Made by a program: the position numbers and the translations under genes. Shown piece by piece: positions 1 to 7,341 of a stretch of 15,376 nucleotides of DNA. Each line of letters starts with the position of its first letter. Position 1 is the stretch's first letter. The notes under the pieces are model-generated. The model was not told the DNA's origin. It worked only from the letters and a program-made list of their open reading frames with translations, and did no database searches. Where the stretch lies: the NCBI GenBank assembly GCA_002403455.1, contig DHHV01000067.1, forward strand, positions 1-15,376, given 5' to 3'. This stretch comes from Hyphomonadaceae bacterium UBA4763. Its GTDB lineage: Bacteria; Pseudomonadota; Alphaproteobacteria; Caulobacterales; Aquidulcibacteraceae.

Positions 1-18
1 GATTGGGCCGCTCCACTA
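1..18 (-). repeat. Partial copy of the hairpin element (window-edge truncated)
   Basis: Bases 1-16 plus the TA at 17-18 are the exact reverse complement of 15280-15297, the outer part of the bulge-free arm of the complete element near the right window end. The A4 bulge is absent from this arm, so the element lies in minus orientation and its body extends off the left edge. It would correspond to the second (minus) hairpin of the paired unit seen at 12887-13050. Identity over 18 bases including the terminal TA makes chance similarity unlikely. Confidence 0.8.
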
Positions 19-510
19 GGTGGTTTACGATAACATTTTCCGTGTTTTGCAGATATTGTGTTATAAAAAATTTTCAAATCTTGCCAAAGAAGAAATCGCG
101 AAATACGGGTCTTGGTGCGGTATTCTATTTTGGCGTTATCCTTTGCAATTGCCCTCGGTGGAAATAATCACCAAATCCATTTTACCACCTTAAGGCAGCG
201 ATCCGATTGTTATCTGGAAAATCAACTAAGGGGCTGCGAGAGATTTGGTTGATTCCACGTCTGATGTTTCGGCCACAACGACAATCAGACCGTATTTCAA
301 CCCGCGATCCTTCTTCTTTAAACTTGCTGACGCCCCGACCCAAGGCGTCGCACTGATCGCATAAGGGCAAGCGGACACGTTCGCTGACTGAGACCACAGC
401 ATTGCGAATTCCCGCCAACCGTTTACGAGGAAGCAATCAGAAACAGTTCGCCGTCAGCGGGATAGGGTCATCCAACCTACGGACACGCGCGAAGTTTTGG
501 AGAGACATTC
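19..510. other. Gene-free, AT-richer stretch upstream of the export ATPase gene
   Basis: I see no convincing gene here. The only reading frame of note (minus strand, 182-436) opens with TTG, has no ribosome binding site, is Arg/Ser-rich and resembles no family I know. The first 200 bases are much richer in A+T than the rest of the window, with runs such as TTATAAAAAATTTTC around 61-75. The stretch should carry the promoter of the gene starting at 511, but I cannot place -35/-10 boxes with any confidence. The permease that usually precedes such an ATPase gene is absent. The stretch may be decayed DNA. Confidence 0.5.
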
Positions 511-1248
511 TTGATTAAGCGGGTGGAAATTAAAAATGCGACAGTGGAATATCCTGTATTCGATGTGCTGAGCCGCTCAATTAAAGCGTCCCTTCTTCAA
601 GGAATCGATAATGATGGTCGCTTGAAATTTGTAAGAGCTTTGGATAATATTGACTTAAGCATTCAAGATGGCGAAAGAATTGGCTTGGTCGGACGCAATG
701 GCGCGGGAAAGACAACATTACTGCGGTTGATAGCGGGTTTGATTACCCCGTCAAACGGTTCGATTAGCGCCAAAGGCCGCGTGGTTCCAGTCATCGACCG
801 TGGTATCGGCATTCACCCAGAGCTAAGCGGACTCCAAAACATCTCGTTGCCTTTGCGGTTACTTGGAGCAAATTCCGCCGAAGTCGCAAAAGCAAAGGCG
901 GAAATCCCTGAATTCACCGGATTAGGCGACGCTATCCTGCGCCCCTTCAAAACCTATTCCGAAGGGATGAAAGCCCGCCTCATTTTTGCGTTGTGCACAA
1001 CGATACGCGCAGACTTGTTGGTGCTAGATGAATGGTTAGGCGCAGGTGATATTGAGTTCACCGAGCGCGCCCAATACCGCCTTCGAGACTTCGTCAACCG
1101 GGCCGGCGCCTTGGTGATTGCTAGCCACTCCTTGGACCTAATTCAAAACGTCGCCACGAGAGTGCTGTGGATCGACGCAGGCAAAATCCGCATGCAAGGC
1201 AAACCTGCCGACGTCTGTAACGCATACCGCATCGCGAGCGCAGGATAA
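511..1248 (+). CDS. Polysaccharide/teichoic-acid-type ABC exporter, ATP-binding subunit (Wzt/KpsT-like, short form)
   Basis: Probable cytoplasmic ATPase that powers export of a lipid-linked O-antigen, capsule or similar glycan through a Wzm/KpsM-type permease. The 245-residue product has Walker A GRNGAGKT (61-68) and the family-typical weak signature YSEGMKARL (149-157). Its Walker B stretch runs LLVLDEWLGAGD (169-180), and the DEW.GAGD form is characteristic of polysaccharide exporters. The H-loop is His206. It ends after the nucleotide-binding domain, so it lacks the C-terminal glycan-binding domain of long Wzt proteins. The start is TTG at 511 because GGAGAG (499-504) sits at the right distance; GTG at 523 is the alternative. 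No permease is visible. The next gene, a glycosyltransferase, begins 29 bases downstream and probably shares the transcript. The first half is markedly less GC-rich than the genes from 2.5 kb on, consistent with a horizontally acquired surface-polysaccharide locus. The family is clear; the exported glycan is not. Confidence 0.88.
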   Translation: MIKRVEIKNATVEYPVFDVLSRSIKASLLQGIDNDGRLKFVRALDNIDLSIQDGERIGLVGRNGAGKTTLLRLIAGLITPSNGSISAKGRVVPVIDRGIGIHPELSGLQNISLPLRLLGANSAEVAKAKAEIPEFTGLGDAILRPFKTYSEGMKARLIFALCTTIRADLLVLDEWLGAGDIEFTERAQYRLRDFVNRAGALVIASHSLDLIQNVATRVLWIDAGKIRMQGKPADVCNAYRIASAG

Positions 1249-1277
1249 AACGATACTCGTTATTTGGAGTTTCTATA

Positions 1278-2444
1278 GTGAAGTACGACCTTCGATTGAA
1301 ATCTTACGAAAGGTTAGTTTTCGAGCATGATAACAAAAATTTAAATGATGATGAGAGTTTTTTTTCTACCTTTCGCGCCAAATCTTGCACGCCGAACTAC
1401 CAACCCGTCAATTTCGGTGGCGTGCGCGTTTTTGACGAAAACTCCCGAACGATTCTTAAAGAGCTTCAGCATGTCTGGTCACATGTGCCAAGACCAGCGC
1501 CGGCAATATTGCGACTTGACGGATGGTGTGTTTTAGGCAGAAATGGAATAGCTATAAATCCAGAACTTGGTGTCGCCTTTTCCGGACAGATGTTCGGTGG
1601 GTCCATCGAGTATTTGAAATGGCATTTGACGACAGCATTTGGTGCGCAATGGTCGTCCGATAACCTATCTTTTTCTTTTGATTGGGCTGAGCCTGAGCAA
1701 TTTACCAGCTCGATAGAGCCAGTCGGTTTCATCGGGATGACGGGTCAAGACATTTTCGGACATTGGCTATTGGATTTTGTTCCCCGGGCTCATTTTTTTC
1801 GATCTGAAGTTATCGACCTGCTTGGCGAAAGCCCCGTTCTTGCGTCGCCGTTTTTACCGCCATGGGGCCGTCATTTCTTGTCGGTGATGAATTTTCGAGA
1901 CGTACACGCTATTGAGCTGGCGAGCGATAAGGTCCTCAGGCTGCGCAGAGCTTACACGCCGACAATGCTGAAAAGCGGCTATGTCGTTGATTTGCCGCGG
2001 TCAGGCGCCGCATGGCGCGCGTTCGTTGCGAATATGCAACGGAGCGAAATGGATGGGCCGGAAAAGATTTATGTTTCACGCCGCAGATGGCCTACTCAAC
2101 GACCGATCGCCAACGAGCCCGCCATTGCTGATCTCGCGGTTCGACGCGGTTACCGCATTATTTCACCGGAACACTACAGTTTAGAAGAACAGGCAGGATT
2201 ATTCTCGAAGGCGCGGATTATTGTTGGAGAAGATGGCTCTGCTCTTCATAACATCATTTATTGTCAGCCAGGGGCGCGGCTCGGCGTAATCGGCCGCCCC
2301 GATCGCCGCAATTTCTGGCATTTCGCTTTTTGTGCCGGGCTGGACCATTCAATCGCTTATTTCGAATGCGAGAATCGAGAGGGTGTGGTTTCAGCCGATC
2401 TGGACAGAGTCGACGCGATGCTCGCGGCGCTCGAGACGGAGTAG
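1278..2444 (+). CDS. Glycosyltransferase family 61-type protein (DUF563)
   Basis: Putative glycosyltransferase of capsule or surface-polysaccharide assembly, cytoplasmic or membrane-associated. Sugar donor and acceptor cannot be read from the sequence. The 388-residue product shows the GT61/DUF563 pattern: a central GHWLLDFVPR motif (161-170), IYVSRRR (264-270), and the C-terminal signature GEDGSALHN (317-325) followed by a hydrophobic strand and a PG turn. The first ~75 residues are polar and resemble nothing I recognise. Start is GTG at 1278, preceded by TTGGAG (1264-1269) at normal spacing. It follows the export ATPase gene by 29 bases, which supports a shared role in making and exporting a glycan. 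Composition drifts from AT-rich at its 5' end toward the window average near its 3' end. Frames overlapping it are shadows. Family call is firm, substrate unknown. Confidence 0.85.
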   Translation: MKYDLRLKSYERLVFEHDNKNLNDDESFFSTFRAKSCTPNYQPVNFGGVRVFDENSRTILKELQHVWSHVPRPAPAILRLDGWCVLGRNGIAINPELGVAFSGQMFGGSIEYLKWHLTTAFGAQWSSDNLSFSFDWAEPEQFTSSIEPVGFIGMTGQDIFGHWLLDFVPRAHFFRSEVIDLLGESPVLASPFLPPWGRHFLSVMNFRDVHAIELASDKVLRLRRAYTPTMLKSGYVVDLPRSGAAWRAFVANMQRSEMDGPEKIYVSRRRWPTQRPIANEPAIADLAVRRGYRIISPEHYSLEEQAGLFSKARIIVGEDGSALHNIIYCQPGARLGVIGRPDRRNFWHFAFCAGLDHSIAYFECENREGVVSADLDRVDAMLAALETE

Positions 2445-2499
2445 CCTATCGGCCGATCGACAAGGCCGCGTTGTCATGCTTGTCTGGGCAATAAAACCC

Positions 2500-2515
2500 A
2501 GGAGGATTTACGCTG
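2500..2515 (+). promoter_or_regulatory. Shine-Dalgarno AGGAGG followed at ideal distance by CTG rather than ATG
   Basis: AGGAGG occupies 2500-2505. Seven bases later, in frame with the paraoxonase-like gene, is CTG (2513-2515). Starting there would add three residues and give MRKVLIAG, a typical basic signal-sequence head. The first conventional start, GTG at 2522, is 16 bases from the ribosome binding site, which is too far. Initiation at CTG, or a true or erroneous ATG-to-CTG change, explains the spacing best. Confidence 0.55.
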
Positions 2516-2521
2516 CGCAAA

Positions 2522-3601
2522 GTGTTGATCGCCGGCCTGATCATCAGCCTTATCGCCCTTGCTTATGGCTTTTCGCGATCATTGCCGCAGAGCGGAATGG
2601 GCAAAGCCGGCGCTGATTTTGGCGGGCCATGCCGCACGATCGGCGGCTTCGGCGGCGGCACGGAGGACATTGTTTATGACGCGCCGAGCGGACGGCTTTA
2701 TGTGTCGGCGACCGACCGACGCTGGCGCCAAAACGGCCGTGAGCCAGGCCGCGGCGGGATTTACACGCTGGCGCTCGGCGATGGCGCGGCGGACGATGCC
2801 CCGATCGATGCGACCCAAGGCGCGCCGGCCAATTTTCGCCCGCATGGGATGGATTTGTGGACCGGGGCGGATGGGCGCCAGCGCTTGTTCGTCGTCAATC
2901 ACCCGATTGGCGAGCCCTCGCGCATCGACATTTTCGATGTTGAACCGACCGGTCTGTTAACCCTCAGCGCCGATGGCGGGGCCTATGATTTGTTGCATCG
3001 ACCGAATGACGTCGCCGCCGACGGCCCATCCAGCTTTTATGCGACCAACGACCATTGGGCGCGCGGGCGCACAGTGGATCAACCCGGCTCATTGCTGGAG
3101 CAGATCGAGGTGTTGTTCGCGCTCGATCTTGGTTATGTCGTGAGGGTTGCCAATGGCGCCGCCAGCAAAGCGGCGACCGGGTTGAGCTTTGCCAATGGGA
3201 TCGCGCTCAGCGCCGATGGGACGCAAGTGTTTGTAGCCGAGGCGCTGGATGGCGTCGTGCGCGCCTATGACCGCGCTGGCGATGGCGCGTTAAAGCTCGC
3301 CAAACGCTGGAAGGTTGGGCCGGGACCGGACAATTTATCGCGCGCCGCCGATGGGGCGCTGTGGATTGGCGCGCATGACAATTTGCTTGCGTTTACGGGG
3401 CATGCGGCGGACCCGGCCAAGCTGTCGCCCGGTTCGGCGCGGCGGCTCCACCCTGCTACAGGCGTCGTTGTCACAGCGTTTTCGACCAAAGGCGGCGAGA
3501 TGTCGGCGATTTCAACCGCGTTGAGCCTGCCAGACGGCATTGCGCTGGGATCGGTTTTTGCGCCGGAGATCAAAATTTGCGCGAGCGGGGAACAATCATG
3601 A
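2522..3601 (+). CDS. Paraoxonase/arylesterase-like six-bladed beta-propeller protein, exported
   Basis: Likely a calcium-dependent esterase or lactonase of the paraoxonase (PON) type, held at or secreted across the inner membrane. Residues 1-17 form a hydrophobic signal or anchor segment. Counterparts of the PON calcium ligands are all visible in order: Glu48 in GTEDI, Asn162-Asp163 in RPND, Asn225 in SFANGI, and Asp270-Asn271 in GPDN. Counterparts of the PON active-site histidines also appear: His108 in RPHGM and His127 in VVNHP. Length (359) fits the family. The annotated GTG start is conservative; the ribosome binding site favours a CTG nine bases upstream. A four-base ATGA-type overlap with the next gene shows cotranslation. 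SMP-30/gluconolactonase is the alternative fold relative, but the PON ligand pattern is better. The natural substrate cannot be inferred. Confidence 0.78.
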   Translation: MLIAGLIISLIALAYGFSRSLPQSGMGKAGADFGGPCRTIGGFGGGTEDIVYDAPSGRLYVSATDRRWRQNGREPGRGGIYTLALGDGAADDAPIDATQGAPANFRPHGMDLWTGADGRQRLFVVNHPIGEPSRIDIFDVEPTGLLTLSADGGAYDLLHRPNDVAADGPSSFYATNDHWARGRTVDQPGSLLEQIEVLFALDLGYVVRVANGAASKAATGLSFANGIALSADGTQVFVAEALDGVVRAYDRAGDGALKLAKRWKVGPGPDNLSRAADGALWIGAHDNLLAFTGHAADPAKLSPGSARRLHPATGVVVTAFSTKGGEMSAISTALSLPDGIALGSVFAPEIKICASGEQS

Positions 3602-4035
3602 GCATGACGCGCCCGCCGCATTTTTTCGCCGCTTGCGCGCGACTGATTGCGGGTCTGTTGTCGGCCGGACCGTTTTGGGTCGCTTGGGTGGCGGTTTTGG
3701 TGGGCGTCAATGCGATCGCGCCGCTGTTTTTCTGGTCAACGCCGCAGGCAAAAATCACCGCCATTTTGTTCCTGGCGCAAGGAACGCTGATGGCGTTGCT
3801 GACCTGGGCGAGTGGTTATTCGCGCTTGCTCGGCCTTGCGCATGTCGGCTGGTTTTGGCTGATCCCGTATCTGGCGAGCGCGTGGAGCGGCGCGCCGCTC
3901 CCCACGGGATTGTTTGCCGCGTGGTTGATGGCGACGATTGGATTGAACGCCGCCTCGCTGGCGATTGATGTGGTGGATTTGGCGCGCTGGCTGCGCGGCG
4001 AGCGTGGCGATCTGCACGCCGCGCGGCGGGGGTGA
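3598..4035 (+). CDS. Small multi-pass inner-membrane protein, unknown function
   Basis: I do not recognise the family. The 146-residue product has about four hydrophobic segments at roughly 15-38, 42-65, 76-95 and 100-127, with an Arg-rich cytoplasm-like tail (RWLRGERGDLHAARRG). This is consistent with a small integral membrane protein. I chose ATG at 3598 over an in-frame TTG at 3577 because it overlaps the stop codon of the paraoxonase-like gene as ATGA and has a GGGG-containing purine stretch just upstream. The coupling suggests a joint function with the preceding exported propeller protein. It ends only 27 bases from the convergent permease gene at 4063, with no clear terminator hairpin between them. 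Confidence 0.7.
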   Translation: MSMTRPPHFFAACARLIAGLLSAGPFWVAWVAVLVGVNAIAPLFFWSTPQAKITAILFLAQGTLMALLTWASGYSRLLGLAHVGWFWLIPYLASAWSGAPLPTGLFAAWLMATIGLNAASLAIDVVDLARWLRGERGDLHAARRG

Positions 4036-4062
4036 GCCTTCGCCCGCGCCTAACCGCCCCGC

Positions 4063-5286
4063 TCATTGCCGCAGCATTTGGTTGACCGGCGCATTGGCGA
4101 TCCGCCAGACTACCGGCCAGGCCCCCAACAGCGCAATAAACAAGCCGAACGCAATATTGGCAAGCAAGGTGTCGAGGCTCAGCGCCAGCGGGATCGACAC
4201 AAATTCTTGCGCGGCGACCACGGCGACCAGCGTCAGCAGGATGGCGCAGGCCCCGCTGATCAGCCCGACCAGCAGCGCTTCGATCGCGATCTGCCCGGCC
4301 AGATCGCCGGGCGTCGCCCCAAACGTCAAGCGCAAGGAGAACTCGCGGCGGCGCTCATTGATCGCAGCGGCGATCACCGAACCAAAGGCGACGAAGCCGC
4401 CGACGCAAGCAGTAATCCCAACCAGCAGCAGAATTTGCCCGAAAATCCTCCGCTGGCGGGCAAGATCGCGCACGTCAACGCTCGGGTCCTGATAAGAAAA
4501 CGGCGGCGGCTGCGAAAGCGGCGCGCCGACCGCCTTGCGCAACAGCAAATCCGCCGCCGTTTGGGCTTTTTGCCGATCGGCATCGGCCGGCAGCAACAAG
4601 GTGATCCAGGAGGTCTCATCGGCGGCGATCTGGGTTTCCACTTCGAATTGGCGCGCCGCCGCGCCAAATGTCGTGATCACCGCCCCATCGAACCGGCGCC
4701 CGCTGACGCTGCGGCTCGGTTCGAGCACCCCGAGAATGGCGCAATCGCGGCCATTGACGCGCAAGCGCTCGTCGAGACAGCGTTCGGCGCCGTCTGTGCA
4801 TAAATTTGCCGCGATCGTCGCCCCGATCACGCAAGCGCGCTGGGTTGCCGAACCATCGACGGCGAGCTCGCTTTCGTTCAAAAACCGGCCGGCGGCGAGA
4901 TCGGCGTCGATTTCGGCTCTCGCCGCGCCCGCCGCGCCATAGAGAAAGCCGCCGCGTCGCTCTTGTACGAGCGTAAATTGCACAAAGGTGCTGCGCCAGG
5001 CGGCGGCGCTTTCGGCCTCCGGGATCGCCGCGCGCAAGGGCGAAATATTGCGCAGGCGCGGCGGCCCATAGCGGTCGAAGACCTGCAAATTCTCGCTGAT
5101 CACCAAGGCCCGCGCATAGGCGCCAAAGCTGGTCCGCTCGATCTCGCGCGAAAAGCCGACGACAATCGCCAGCAATAGCGCGATCGTGGTGATCGCGCAG
5201 GCGAGCGCTACGACCAACGCCAGGCTGCGCCCTTTCCAGGCGCTGACGCCCCATATGGCTTGACGGATCTGTTCGCTGAGCCTCAT
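4063..5286 (-). CDS. MacB/FtsX-type ABC transporter permease
   Basis: Inner-membrane permease of a type VII (MacB/LolCDE/FtsX-like) ABC system, 407 residues. Topology is the family's: one N-terminal transmembrane helix (about 22-45), a large periplasmic MacB-core domain (about 46-280), then three helices at about 283-307, 332-360 and 374-394. The cytoplasmic coupling stretch ERRREFSLRLTFGATPGDL (311-329) matches the FtsX-domain consensus. The periplasmic domain carries an unusual cluster of cysteines (152, 163, 170, 182), of which 163 and 170 lie in a small insertion and could form a disulfide. It overlaps the upstream ATPase gene by four bases (ATGA) and is the last gene of the operon. Such systems move substrates from the periplasm or inner-membrane leaflet outward (macrolides, peptides, lipoproteins); which applies here is unknown. 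Confidence 0.87.
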   Translation of the reverse strand: MRLSEQIRQAIWGVSAWKGRSLALVVALACAITTIALLLAIVVGFSREIERTSFGAYARALVISENLQVFDRYGPPRLRNISPLRAAIPEAESAAAWRSTFVQFTLVQERRGGFLYGAAGAARAEIDADLAAGRFLNESELAVDGSATQRACVIGATIAANLCTDGAERCLDERLRVNGRDCAILGVLEPSRSVSGRRFDGAVITTFGAAARQFEVETQIAADETSWITLLLPADADRQKAQTAADLLLRKAVGAPLSQPPPFSYQDPSVDVRDLARQRRIFGQILLLVGITACVGGFVAFGSVIAAAINERRREFSLRLTFGATPGDLAGQIAIEALLVGLISGACAILLTLVAVVAAQEFVSIPLALSLDTLLANIAFGLFIALLGAWPVVWRIANAPVNQMLRQ

Positions 5287-6011
5287 GACGCAGCCGCAGC
5301 TTGCTGTGCACCGGCGCGCAAAGCAAGGTCGGGCGCGACCAGCTGGCCGCGCCGCATCGGCAAGACCTTGTCGGCGACCGTCACCAGCTCCGGGTCATGC
5401 GTCGCCAAAATGATGCAGGCGCCGTCAGCGCGGGCGATCTGCAGTAATTTGCGGATTTCTTCGGTATTGTCGGCGTCGAGCCCGGCGCTCGGCTCATCGC
5501 AGATCAGCAAGGGGCGCGGATCGGCCAAAATCCGCGCAAAGCCGACCCGGCGCCGCTCCCCGCCCGACAGCCCATCGACCCGGCGCTCGATCATGTTCCC
5601 GAGCCCCAGCCGCTCCAGCGCGGCGATCGCGGCGGCGCGGCGATCGCGCGGCTTGGCGTTGCGATAGATCATCGGCAGCATGACATTGTCGATCACCCGC
5701 ATGCGATCGACGAGGCCGGCGTCCTGGAACAAAAAGCCGACATGCGCGCGCCGCCATAACGCGCTTTTCTCGGCCGACAGCGCCGTCACCGTCACCGCGC
5801 CGGCCCGCACCGCTCCCGAATCGCAAGGCTCCAGCCCGGCGATCATGGCGAGCAGCGTGCTCTTGCCGCAGCCGGACGGGCCGACCAATGCGGTGATCTC
5901 GCCGGCCGTCGCAACAAAATCGACGCCGTCAACGGCGCGCGTCGGTTCCGCCGCCCCGCCTTGCGCCGGAAATATGCGGACGAGGCGCTCAACGCTGAGG
6001 CGAAAGGTCAA
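5283..6011 (-). CDS. LolD/MacB-type ABC transporter ATP-binding protein
   Basis: Cytoplasmic ATPase, 242 residues, that should drive the permease encoded directly downstream. It shows Walker A GPSGCGKST (44-52), Q-loop Gln96 in FLFQDAGL, signature LSGGERRR (148-155), Walker B LLICDE (168-173), the D-loop region SAGLD (175-179) and H-loop His205. The order and spacing match the LolD/MacB/FtsE subgroup. It is translationally coupled on both sides: ATGA overlap with the adaptor gene upstream and with the permease gene downstream. The separate ATPase and permease chains distinguish this from fused MacB. Confidence 0.92.
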   Translation of the reverse strand: MTFRLSVERLVRIFPAQGGAAEPTRAVDGVDFVATAGEITALVGPSGCGKSTLLAMIAGLEPCDSGAVRAGAVTVTALSAEKSALWRRAHVGFLFQDAGLVDRMRVIDNVMLPMIYRNAKPRDRRAAAIAALERLGLGNMIERRVDGLSGGERRRVGFARILADPRPLLICDEPSAGLDADNTEEIRKLLQIARADGACIILATHDPELVTVADKVLPMRRGQLVAPDLALRAGAQQAAAAS

Positions 6012-7303
6012 AACGGCGCCTTTCGTTTTTGCGCGCCGATCAACACCCGATCGCCCGGCTTCATCACCACGGCCTTGGGCAATTGCATGGTGGTTAGGAA
6101 GGCGGCGTCCGGCGGGATGACTTCAAAATGCTCAGCATCCTGCGCGCCAATACGGACCGGCGCCAGATAAATTTTGCCGTCGCGTTCGACATAAAGCGGA
6201 TAGAACCGGTGTTTGAAACACAAGCCCGCATGGCCGCCATAGATCGCCGCGCAATCCGCGCCGCCGGGGCCGTCGCCTGGATAATCGCGGGCGGTTTCGG
6301 CTAATTCTTCGTCGCTCATGGCAACTTCAAAGCGAGGCGGTGATAATGCGCTGATCGCCTCGAGCGGCAAACGCGGCACGAATTGGGCGGCGCTGTGGAC
6401 GAATTCGACCTGGGCGGTCATGCCGGGCAAAAGCCGCTCTTGCGCATCCTTGGCGCGCACCAGCACCGGATAGCTGACCGAGCGGCCTTCGACCTGCGGG
6501 GCGCGGCGGATTTCGACGATCTCGCCCGCAAATTGCTCATTGCTATAAGCGTCAACCTGCAAACGGACCGGCAGGCCCAATTTCACCCGAGAGATGTCGG
6601 CCTCCGAGACCAGGGCTTCGACCTCGACCTCGTTCAAGGTCGAGGCGATCGTGAACAGGATCGGCGTTGCCTGGTTGGCGTTCAGAACCTGGCCGATCTC
6701 CACTTTGCGGTCGAGCACGAAGCCGTCGATCGGGCTGCGGATCACCGTGCGGGCGACGGCGAGCTCGGCCTCGGTCACCGCCTTTTGCGCCTGATCCAGC
6801 CCGGCGACGGCCTGTTCCAGTCGTGCGCGGGCGACGTCGCGGTCCCGCAAGCTCGTCTCAAACAAGACCCTGGTGGCGAAGCCGCGCTCAAATAGCCCGT
6901 TGACGCGATCGAACACGGCTTGGAAATTGGCGACTTCGCTTTCATTCTGCTGCAATGCCGATTGGGCTTGCGCGGCGGCGGCGCGGGCGCGCTCCAGCGC
7001 CGTTTCGAACGGGGCTGGGTCGATGCGCGCCAGCACCTGACCGGCCTTGACCTGCTCATTAAAGTTTGCGCCGACCTCGACCACCCGCCCCGAGACTTCG
7101 GCGCCGACCTCGACCGCCGCTGCGGCGTGAACCGTGCCGGCGGCCGGGACCACATCGCGGATCTCGCCGAGCGCGAGGATCGCGACTTGGTATTGCGGCT
7201 TTGGTTGGAACGCCAAACCATAGGATTTCGCAATCCAGGCCCCGCCGCCCAGCAACAAAGCGAGCAAGATGACGACGCCGATCCAAAAACCGATTTGCTT
7301 CAT
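6008..7303 (-). CDS. Periplasmic adaptor (HlyD/MacA-like membrane-fusion protein) with a cysteine-containing insertion
   Basis: Inner-membrane-anchored periplasmic adaptor that would link the ABC pump to an outer-membrane channel not encoded here. The 431-residue product has an anchor at 5-27 and a first half-lipoyl motif around 61-95 (VEVGAEVSGRVVEVG, then VKAGQVLARID). An Ala/Gln/Glu-rich coiled-coil hairpin covers about 97-185, followed by a second half-lipoyl motif IRSPIDGFVL (188-197) and a beta-barrel domain. Before the membrane-proximal domain (LYVERDGKIYLAPVRIG) sits an extra stretch of about 50 residues (318-368) containing Cys351 and Cys362, not usual in MacA. I chose ATG 7303 rather than TTG 7360 because it places the membrane anchor at the N-terminus; the ribosome binding site there is poor. 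Stop overlaps the ATPase start by four bases. Confidence 0.88.
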   Translation of the reverse strand: MKQIGFWIGVVILLALLLGGGAWIAKSYGLAFQPKPQYQVAILALGEIRDVVPAAGTVHAAAAVEVGAEVSGRVVEVGANFNEQVKAGQVLARIDPAPFETALERARAAAAQAQSALQQNESEVANFQAVFDRVNGLFERGFATRVLFETSLRDRDVARARLEQAVAGLDQAQKAVTEAELAVARTVIRSPIDGFVLDRKVEIGQVLNANQATPILFTIASTLNEVEVEALVSEADISRVKLGLPVRLQVDAYSNEQFAGEIVEIRRAPQVEGRSVSYPVLVRAKDAQERLLPGMTAQVEFVHSAAQFVPRLPLEAISALSPPRFEVAMSDEELAETARDYPGDGPGGADCAAIYGGHAGLCFKHRFYPLYVERDGKIYLAPVRIGAQDAEHFEVIPPDAAFLTTMQLPKAVVMKPGDRVLIGAQKRKAPF

Positions 7304-7341
7304 TGGAAAGTTTCGTTGGGTTTCATCGCATGGCGGGGACT

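Noticed and set aside
182..436. 84-codon minus-strand frame in the left gene-free stretch
   Set aside because: TTG start, no ribosome binding site, no recognisable motif and no coupling to a neighbour. The cysteines do not form a convincing zinc motif.
4036..4062. Terminator between the convergent membrane-protein and permease genes
   Set aside because: The gap is 27 bases and shows no stable stem with a T-tract.
4066..4803. Plus-strand frames of 100-245 codons opposite the permease, ATPase and adaptor genes
   Set aside because: Shadow frames in high-GC DNA. The minus strand carries clear ABC and adaptor motifs throughout.
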